In this document: positions 1-7,100 of the stretch, in pieces
Numbering within the stretch: the first letter of the stretch is position 1
Layout of the letters: every line of letters starts with the position of its first letter
Source: Paenibacillus sp. FJAT-26967
Lineage (GTDB): Bacteria; Bacillota; Bacilli; Paenibacillales; NBRC-103111
Assembly: GCF_001541095.1 (NCBI RefSeq)
Contig: NZ_LMXH01000001.1
Location: forward strand, 551,140 to 615,139
DNA: 64,000 bases
Reading direction: 5' to 3'
Position numbers and translations under genes: made by a program
Notes under the pieces: generated by a model
Seen by the model: only the letters and a program-made list of their open reading frames with translations
What the model was told of the DNA's origin: nothing
Databases searched by the model: none

Positions 1-45
1 AAACGAAACTAAATAACCAGTCGCCGCTTGAATTCCGACGACTGG
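1..45 (-). terminator. Possible terminator of the minus-strand acyltransferase gene
   Basis: Bases 17-26 and 36-45 form a 10-bp inverted repeat with one mismatch and a 9-base loop. Read on the minus strand, it is followed by a T-rich stretch in bases 16 to 1. It lies about 75 bases past the stop codon of the minus-strand gene. A second, shorter inverted repeat (CCCTGT 72-77 with ACAGGG 85-90) lies closer to the stop but has no T-run on the minus strand. The tail is interrupted by other bases, so the call is moderate to weak. Confidence 0.4.
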
Positions 46-121
46 CTGCATAACTTGAAAGGTGTTTTGATCCCTGTCTCACAAACAGGGGTCAGTCCCC
101 TCACGCTATCGGTTTTTTTAA

Positions 122-1126
122 TTAATTGGATGAATCAATACTGCTGATATACTGCTGAAACTCCTCAACCAGCTGCTTCTCGAAATGTGCCGCATCCGCG
201 ATTTTCTCGCTTATTCGGACCAGGGTAGAGTTTCTCCCGGTAATCATGAATTTAGTAAGCAGTTGTTGAATAACTCCCCATTTTTCACCAGCTTCTCGCA
301 CGCCATTGGAGAAATAGAGCAGTCGATCATCCTTATACAAGTCTGCTAATAAAGCGACAAGCTCGGAATACTTGTATCTTCCCTTTGAGATTTCGGAAAA
401 TCTTCTAACAATCAGTGGGACTAATCCCTCACTGCCTCTCTCTAGTTCATAATCAAATTTATCGAGAATATCTTCGGATAGTCGTTTCATGGCACGGAAA
501 ACATCAGTATTTTCTGCGGGATTATTAAGGATCAGCAAGGAATTGCTTATATTACGAACCCAATCCTTATGCCAAACGGGCCTTATTCCCGTTTCTATGG
601 TGAAGATAAGATAACCATGAATTCCTTTCATCATAAATTCATACGATAATTTTTCCACTTTTTTTGAGAACATAGGATCGATGCAAAGGAAATGTCCAGA
701 CGTCTCATCGACACCGACAATGATTAGAAAGTGATCGTCATGCTGTTTTTGAAAAGACGGAATCCAGGGACACCAATAGGAATCCGTTAAGACTGCTAAG
801 GGTCTGCTGCATTCTAATTCTTGTCGAACGGATGTTAACATCTGTTCCAATGTAAGGAAAACCTCATAATCGATTTGTAAACCATGATGAATCTTCATGT
901 AATCGACACACTGAATATATTTTTCATCACCGAGCGTACTGTGTGAAATTCGATCGCCTAATTTTATTTTCTCCGGACCTGTGGGGGCATTGAAGTGAAA
1001 ACCCCAGCTATCTATAAACAGCATTTGATAATCGATTTGGAGCCAATTGCAGATCGAAGCGATCATACCTTCTTCACAAGTTAACTGTGCATCATAATTA
1101 GGAGTCAAATGGAGTGTCTGTACCAC
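122..1126 (-). CDS. BtrH-like (C39-like cysteine) acyltransferase
   Basis: This 334-residue protein has the pattern of the butirosin BtrH N-terminal domain family. Visible are an N-terminal Cys (Cys17, in TCEEGM), a DSYWCPW stretch near residue 115, then HDDHFLIIVGVD with His132, and an Asp-Pro at 150-151. These give a papain/C39-like Cys-His-Asp set. BtrH moves an acyl group from an acyl carrier protein to an amine; a similar job here is inferred. The gene starts with GTG one base after the stop codon of the upstream carrier protein gene, with AGGTG about eight bases before it, so the two are translationally coupled. The pair points away from the assembly-line operon. Residues ~180-334 are helical and unrecognised. 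The same fold recurs as the last domain of the synthase ending at 9911. Acceptor and donor are unknown; a peptidase or thioesterase-like role is the alternative. Confidence 0.7.
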   Translation of the reverse strand: MVQTLHLTPNYDAQLTCEEGMIASICNWLQIDYQMLFIDSWGFHFNAPTGPEKIKLGDRISHSTLGDEKYIQCVDYMKIHHGLQIDYEVFLTLEQMLTSVRQELECSRPLAVLTDSYWCPWIPSFQKQHDDHFLIIVGVDETSGHFLCIDPMFSKKVEKLSYEFMMKGIHGYLIFTIETGIRPVWHKDWVRNISNSLLILNNPAENTDVFRAMKRLSEDILDKFDYELERGSEGLVPLIVRRFSEISKGRYKYSELVALLADLYKDDRLLYFSNGVREAGEKWGVIQQLLTKFMITGRNSTLVRISEKIADAAHFEKQLVEEFQQYISSIDSSN

Positions 1127-1127
1127 T

Positions 1128-1367
1128 TTAATTCACCTGGCTTCTTTCAATGAGCGCAACGATTTCATCAATGGTAGACAATTTATCTAAGGTTAGGAAG
1201 TCATCTGGAATTTCGATGTCAAATTCGTTCTCGATGGAAATTAACAAATGGACGAATTTCATGGAATCTACGCCATTGTAGACTAAATCATTACTTAATA
1301 CGTTATCCGGAGCAGCCTCCAGCAGCTTATTTAACAGACTTTCGACTTTTTGTTTAATAGGATTCAT
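1128..1367 (-). CDS. Stand-alone acyl/peptidyl carrier protein
   Basis: A 79-residue carrier protein. The phosphopantetheine site is GVDSMKF with Ser35; helix IV residues (IDEIVALIE) close the domain. An in-frame GTG stands immediately before the ATG. I chose the ATG because a GGAG sits seven bases upstream of it and only four before the GTG. It is followed after one base by the BtrH-like acyltransferase. The arrangement resembles butirosin BtrI (ACP) with BtrH, where the ACP presents the acyl chain to be transferred. No adenylation domain is encoded next to it, so the loaded group must come from an enzyme elsewhere or from the modules of the main operon. Confidence 0.85.
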   Translation of the reverse strand: MNPIKQKVESLLNKLLEAAPDNVLSNDLVYNGVDSMKFVHLLISIENEFDIEIPDDFLTLDKLSTIDEIVALIERSQVN

Positions 1368-1461
1368 CACTCGGCTCCAATCGGAATAGGTTTACTTAGT
1401 GGGTTGTACTATTTCATTTAAGGTGTGTAATAATATGTTAAATGAAGCGTGTATATCGACA

Positions 1462-1491
1462 AGCATAATGTTTTATTTACAATTATTTCAA
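1462..1491 (-). promoter_or_regulatory. Candidate sigma-A promoter for the ACP / BtrH-like pair
   Basis: On the minus strand a TTGAAA (1491-1486) is followed after 18 bases by TATGCT (1467-1462). This is an acceptable -35/-10 pair and would give a leader of roughly 90 bases before the ACP gene. It was picked by eye; other AT-rich options exist nearby. Confidence 0.4.
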
Positions 1492-1551
1492 CGCCGGTAT
1501 GTAATTAATCTGACATCACATGAGAGATATTATTTATGTAAGGAAGGAGAG

Positions 1552-1626
1552 ATGTGCATAAATAAGAGTTTGAAGGAGAAAAATCACTTTAATTTGCAGA
1601 ATCATATACAGCTATTATCAATTTAA
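1552..1626 (+). CDS. Possible small ORF in the divergent region
   Basis: An ATG with a convincing purine-rich ribosome-binding site (AAGGAAGGAG, its AAGGA seven bases upstream) opens a 24-codon frame encoding MCINKSLKEKNHFNLQNHIQ plus LLSI. The frame can be extended upstream to 1399 but that longer version has no ribosome-binding site. The peptide is basic and polar and resembles nothing I know. It lies in front of the main promoter and could be a chance ORF, a signalling peptide or a remnant. Confidence 0.2.
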   Translation: MCINKSLKEKNHFNLQNHIQLLSI

Positions 1627-1674
1627 ATGGATTTATTGAAAAATACAATATCTAATGTGAAAATTGATAGAATG

Positions 1675-1702
1675 TTGAAAAAAAATATCGCATTGGTATA
1701 AT
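1675..1702 (+). promoter_or_regulatory. Sigma-A promoter of the synthase operon
   Basis: TTGAAA at 1675-1680 and a perfect TATAAT at 1697-1702 are separated by 16 bases, with A/T-rich flanks. Transcription would begin near 1709, giving a leader of about 70 bases before the first synthase gene. This is the best vegetative promoter in the window and is correctly placed for the plus-strand operon. Confidence 0.7.
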
Positions 1703-1740
1703 TAGGTAGTGTAATCTTGATAATGGGAATACAAAATTCG

Positions 1741-1764
1741 AGCAAATTCTTGTTAATATTTGCT
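1741..1764 (+). promoter_or_regulatory. Leader hairpin abutting the ribosome-binding site of the first synthase
   Basis: AGCAAAT (1741-1747) pairs perfectly with ATTTGCT (1758-1764) around a 10-base loop. The stem ends one base before the AAGGGG ribosome-binding site (1765-1770). It could modulate translation or be part of an RNA element read by the LoaP antiterminator. No T-run follows, so it is not a terminator. The pairing is visible; any function is inferred. Confidence 0.4.
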
Positions 1765-1778
1765 AAGGGGTGAGGATT

Positions 1779-4082
1779 GTGCCTAGTACCCAAACTCGGA
1801 CGGTTCATGAAATGTTCGAGAAACAAGTGGAACGAACACCAGATAAAATAGCGGTTGTATATCAGCAAGAATCTCTCACCTATACCGAGTTGAATAGAAG
1901 ATCTAACCGGCTGGCCCATGAACTTCGCCATGCAGGTGTCAAGCCTAACGATATTGTAGCGCTCGTGATGAAACGCTCTGCGGATATTATGGTAGGGATG
2001 ATGGCCATCCTCAAAGCGGGAGGTTGTTATTTACCTATTGATCCCTCATTCCCGCCCGATCGAATTCGCTATATGCTCGAGAACAGCCAAGCTTCCGTGA
2101 TGGTTACCCAAAAAGAACTCAGATCTTTCCTGGACTTCCGCGGCCAGATATTTTGTGTGGAGGACATAGCGGATTCTCAGTCTGATCAGAATCTTGAACC
2201 GGTTAATGCTCCGGGCGATCTGATTTATGTGCTGTATACATCCGGATCTACAGGCAAGCCCAAAGGCGTGATGGTGGAGCACAAGGCCGTACAAAACTTC
2301 ATTGAAGGCGTAACCCGGCTGATTGATTTTTCGGAACAGAAAACGATTGTCAGTTTAACCACGATTTCCTTTGATATTTTTGTCCTTGAGACGCTTTTGC
2401 CATTTTGTAAAGGAAATCGCGTAGTTTTAGCCGATCCGATGTATATGATGAGGGATATTGGTCAACATCGCATCGATATGATCCAAACGACACCCTCAAC
2501 GATGCAAATGCTGCTAAATGATCAGGCGAATAGGGATGTTATCGAGAGAATGAGCGATATCATGCTGGGTGGCGAGAGCTTCCCGAAGAGTTTACTGCAT
2601 AAACTGCGAGCGCTTACACAAGCAAATATTTATAATATGTACGGCCCAACCGAAACAACGGTATGGTCTGCCATCAACAACTTAACACTTGCTCAAACGA
2701 TTACGATCGGACACCCGATTGCCAATACGGAATTATTTATTGTCGATGAACAGATGCAGGCGGCGGCAGAGGGTGAAGTGGGAGAGCTGTGCATCAGCGG
2801 TCTTGGTGTTGCCAGGGGGTATCTCCATAACCAGGAGTTAACTGACCAGAGGTTTATCCGCAGTTCCTTGTGCCCGGGACAAATGATGTATAGAACGGGT
2901 GACATGGCCAGGCGGTTGGCAAATGGGGAAGTAGAGTTCCTGGGAAGAGTCGACAATCAGATCAAGGTACGGGGATTCCGTATCGAGATGGGGGAAATCG
3001 AAGAATGCCTCTCCCGACATCCTCTTCTACAAGAGTGTGTAGTAGCAGCGAAGACCAATGAATGGGATGAGAAATATCTGGTTGTGTATTATGTGTGCGG
3101 TCACGATGTGCCGGCCGCAGAGATTATTGCTTATCTGGCAGAGCAGCTGCCCGAATATATGATCCCCGGATTTTATGTAAGAGTCCCGCAAATACCGCTG
3201 ACGCCTAACGGCAAAATCGATCGAAATGCCTTACCCGAGCCTGATCAGAAGCGTCCGGTTCTCTCTACGGATTTCATTCTTCCAAAGACTGAGCTCGAAA
3301 GCAAGATGGCGGAACTCTGGAGGCAGGTTCTGAACCGTGAGGTAGGGACCCAGGATAATTTCTTTGAGCTTGGAGGAAATTCCGTCCTGTTATCCATGTT
3401 AGCAGTGAGAATTAATGATTATATTCCGGATCGGATTGGCATTACGGATATTTTTTCGAATCCGACCGTTGAGAAGTTAGCACAGCTTTTGCAGAAAAGA
3501 ATGGGCAATCAGGATGAATGGAAAGGACTGGTCTTCCCCTCCGACTATTACCTTCCCGAAGCAAGCGAAGCCAGCGAAATGGTTCTGGAGGTTTCCGTGA
3601 ACTCGGCAACAAAGAGCCGTTTGCAAGAAATGGCGAGGAGCAACCAGGCGGAATTACCTGCGCTTCTGCTTACGGTTTATGCCCACCTGCTCTCTGAAAT
3701 TTCAAATGAGGAGAGAATAGGAATAGCGGCTTTAGCCGGCACGCCGTCCAGACGTATCCGGGTAGAGGTCGACTTCAAAACGACTACGGAATTCACAGAA
3801 ATTTTAAAACAGGTGGAACTGCAAATCAATCAGGCGTCTGGGTTAGTTGATCCGGTGCCGGTTAAGGAAGTGGGCAGGTTTGTGGTTCCTTCGTTTGTGT
3901 TTGCATACCCGGGCACGAAAACAGGATCTATAAACAGCCGTTTAAAACTACAAATCGTGGAAGATCAGGAAGAGCTGACGTGTCAAATACATTTTCGTCC
4001 TAGAGATTTTGCTGTCTCAAAAATGCGGGAGTTCTTAAATTACTATTCGCAATTGGTTACAGCTGTAGCGCAGTCCATATAA
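1779..4082 (+). CDS. NRPS P1: A(Gly)-PCP-half-C
   Basis: A 767-residue loading-type NRPS with no N-terminal condensation domain. The adenylation domain spans ~10-485 (LYTSGSTGKPKG near 150). The specificity residues I read are D-I-L-Q-M-G-M-V-W, essentially the published glycine code. The PCP at ~500-572 has Ser535 in GGNSVLL. Residues ~584-767 resemble only the C-terminal lobe of a condensation domain, without HHxxxDG. The same block ends P3, P5, P7 and P9. The GTG at 1779 is preferred over GTG 1770 because AAGGGG lies eight bases before it. It is the first gene after the promoter. Its product, glycyl-PCP, would pass to the ketosynthase of P2, whose gene starts 102 bases downstream. The Gly call is a by-eye alignment to the PheA positions. 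Confidence 0.9.
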   Translation: MPSTQTRTVHEMFEKQVERTPDKIAVVYQQESLTYTELNRRSNRLAHELRHAGVKPNDIVALVMKRSADIMVGMMAILKAGGCYLPIDPSFPPDRIRYMLENSQASVMVTQKELRSFLDFRGQIFCVEDIADSQSDQNLEPVNAPGDLIYVLYTSGSTGKPKGVMVEHKAVQNFIEGVTRLIDFSEQKTIVSLTTISFDIFVLETLLPFCKGNRVVLADPMYMMRDIGQHRIDMIQTTPSTMQMLLNDQANRDVIERMSDIMLGGESFPKSLLHKLRALTQANIYNMYGPTETTVWSAINNLTLAQTITIGHPIANTELFIVDEQMQAAAEGEVGELCISGLGVARGYLHNQELTDQRFIRSSLCPGQMMYRTGDMARRLANGEVEFLGRVDNQIKVRGFRIEMGEIEECLSRHPLLQECVVAAKTNEWDEKYLVVYYVCGHDVPAAEIIAYLAEQLPEYMIPGFYVRVPQIPLTPNGKIDRNALPEPDQKRPVLSTDFILPKTELESKMAELWRQVLNREVGTQDNFFELGGNSVLLSMLAVRINDYIPDRIGITDIFSNPTVEKLAQLLQKRMGNQDEWKGLVFPSDYYLPEASEASEMVLEVSVNSATKSRLQEMARSNQAELPALLLTVYAHLLSEISNEERIGIAALAGTPSRRIRVEVDFKTTTEFTEILKQVELQINQASGLVDPVPVKEVGRFVVPSFVFAYPGTKTGSINSRLKLQIVEDQEELTCQIHFRPRDFAVSKMREFLNYYSQLVTAVAQSI

Positions 4083-4184
4083 ATAAAGGCTTCCGGATGC
4101 GCCGTATCGTGCTTCCTTATACAAGTCCGATAATAACCTGCAAGACTGCTTGGAATTACGGAGGTTTCCTAATGGAGGGGAATT

Positions 4185-7100
4185 ATGTCACTTAACATAA
4201 AAGCTTTGACTAAACTCATCGTGAGCCAGGAACCTAAAGAAGAAGCCAAAGAGGAACTCAGGTTCAGCAGGGATATCGCGATCATCGGGGTGTCATGCAG
4301 ATTTGCTGATGCAGCGAATAAAGAAGAATATTGGCAGTCGCTTGTTCAGGGTAAGGACCACATCCGGCCGTTTCCCGAAGAGAGGGAACGGCTCAATGAG
4401 CCCTACTTGGCCGCTAAGAAAGCTGTGAGACCAAACGATTCTTATTACGAAGCGGGTTTCCTGGAGCAGGTTGATCTGTTTGATTATGATTTTTTTTCGC
4501 TTTCTCCTAAAGAAGCGAGTCTGATGAGCCCCAGTCAGCGGCTTTTTCTGGAATCTGCTTGGGAAGCAATCGAGGATGCGGGGTACGGCGGAGGTCTTCT
4601 GCAGAATAGCCTTACGGGAATTTTCTTGGGACATAGTACAGATTTTGGCGTGAGCTACAAAGAATTTATTGAATCGAGCAGCCCGGATGATATGAGTGTT
4701 TCGATCTCCGGTAATATCAACTCGATCATAGCCAGCCGTATTTCTTATTTGCTTAATCTGCAAGGCCCAAGCCTGGTAGTGGATACGGCTTGTTCATCTT
4801 CTCTAGTCGCGGTTCATCAAGCCTGTCGTTCCATTCGCAGCGGAGATTGCGATCTGGCACTTGCCGGTTCGGTCAAGGTCGATTTGCTGCCGTTAACCAG
4901 TATCAAAGCAAAAGAAGATGAGATCGGCATCACTTCTTCCGACAGCCGGGCAAGAACGTTCGATGACAGCTCTGAGGGCACAGGTCTTGGAGAAGGTGTT
5001 GCAGCGATTCTGTTAAAACCATTGTCTCAAGCATTAGCCGACGGTGACCACATATACGCACTGATCAAAGGAAGTGCAATCAATCAGGATGGTACATCTG
5101 CGGGTTTGACCGCTCCTAATCCTTCCGCTCAATCCGATGTGATCGAAAGAGCCTGGAAAGATGCCGGGATTGATCCGGAAACAATCGGTTATTTTGAGGC
5201 TCACGGTACAGGGACGAACCTGGGAGATCCGATTGAAATTAGCGGGATAGAAGAAGCGATGAGCAGGTATACCGATAAGAAGCAATTCTGCGCCATCGGT
5301 TCCGTCAAAACGAATCTTGGACATCTCGATCATGCTGCTGGAATCGCGGGGATGGTTAAAGCGATTTTCGCTCTCAAGGAGAGAATGCTTCCTGCATCGC
5401 TTCATTTCCAAAAACCGAACAAGCGAATTAACTTTGAGACATCGCCAGTGTATGTGAATGATCGGATAAGACCCTGGATTGCAGGGGGAAATCCCAGAAG
5501 ATGCGGCATCAGCTCATTCGGTCTGAGCGGAACGAACTGCCACGTCGTTCTGGAAGAAGCAGCTCCGGGTCCGGCAGATGTGCCGGGGGATGTCCATAGT
5601 CCGCTAAGAAACCAGGGTCAGAACCTCTTAACGTTATCGGCCAAAGGACAAGAAGGGCTGAGGGATCTAGTCCGGGCATATCAATTCCGTCTCTATAATC
5701 ATGACGTCATGGATTTACGTGATATGTGCTATACGGCTAACACAGGACGAGGTCACTATTCCCACCGGCTGGCTGTTTTGTTCGATGACCAAGCTGACCT
5801 TCGGATTCAATTAGACAGGTTATCCAGCCTTGATGTTAACAAGTGGCAGGACTCTGCTGTACTTTACGGGGAGCACCGGATCGTTTCAGAGAATCAGACG
5901 CTTCGTAAGAAAGGCGAACTGACAAGAACGGAAAAACTGAAACTGACGCAAGCGGGTAAGGAATTGACTGAAGGGTCTTCTTTATCTATCAAGGAACTGG
6001 TTCAAATTTATCTTTCTGGCGGCGATATTAATTGGCAGGTTCTTTATGAAGGAGAGAATCGCAAACGGCTGAGTCTTCCGACGTATCCCTTTGCCAGGAC
6101 TTCCTGCTGGGTAGAGGCAAACGAGGAAGCATCGAAGGAAAGAGAAGGGTCGCCTTATATTCTCAACGATTCGCACCCTCTGTTTGACGCCTGCTTGTCG
6201 GAGTCATACGATCGTGTAACTTATCTCAGCGTACTCTCCGCCCAGGATCACTGGGTTCTAAGCGAGCATCTTGTTGCGGGCAGTTGTGTGGCTCCGGGCA
6301 CGATTTATTTGGAAATGGCCATCGAGCTTGCCAAAAGATATTTCCCGAACCGTACCATTCAGTTGTCGGACGTGCTGTTCCTTACTCCTTTTTCCGTTAA
6401 ACCGGGAGAGAGGAAAGAGCTTCAAACTATTCTTACAAAAGAAAAGGACCGTTTCCATTTTGTAGTCATGAGCCGTTTCAAGCAGCAATGGACCAAGCAT
6501 GCAGAGGGAACCATAATCCCATCGGCCATGAAGCAAGGGAATGCTTTTGAGATCACGACGCTCCAGAAGCAATGCTCAGGTGGCGATATGCCGTATTTTC
6601 CGTACGAAACCGTCAATCGTATTGAGACCGGACCTCACTGGAACTGTATCAGAGAAGTAAAACAGGGTTCGCGGAGCTTGATCGCCGATCTATCTCTCGA
6701 AGAAGCTTACACCACTGAAGCGCTGGAATACAACCTGCACCCTGCTTTGATGGATGAGGCCGTGAATGTGGCTTTGCGCAGCCTGGGAGAGGAATTGTAT
6801 TTGCCTTTCTCTTACAAACGTTTAACGATTTACAGAAACTTGCCCTCCGATATTTATAGCTATATTAAGAAGAAAAGTGCAGACGTGGCCAGCCCCGAAA
6901 TCGCGACGTTTGATGTTCATTTACTGGATAAGTCCGGTAATGAACTGGTATTTATTGAAGATTACTCCATTAAGAAAGTAACAGGGAGCCTAGTTTATGA
7001 CCAGCCCCGTAATCACAAGAATACCTATCATTTGAATTGGAAAAAGTCGGAGACTCCGCTTCATCAGCAGCAAACAGCATCGTTATCCACCCTTATTATT

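Noticed and set aside
1399-1626. 75-codon frame starting with GTG before the first synthase
   Set aside because: No ribosome-binding site at its start and no recognisable sequence; only the internal ATG at 1552 has a good one, so only that short version is kept, at low confidence.
3530-4082. Reading the C-terminal half-C blocks as decayed, once complete C domains
   Set aside because: Five separate copies keep full-length open frames and the same boundaries at the same kind of junction, which argues for selection rather than decay.
4083-4184. Terminator or promoter between P1 and P2
   Set aside because: The 102 bases have no clear stem with a T-run and no -35/-10 pair; only the ribosome-binding site of P2 is evident.
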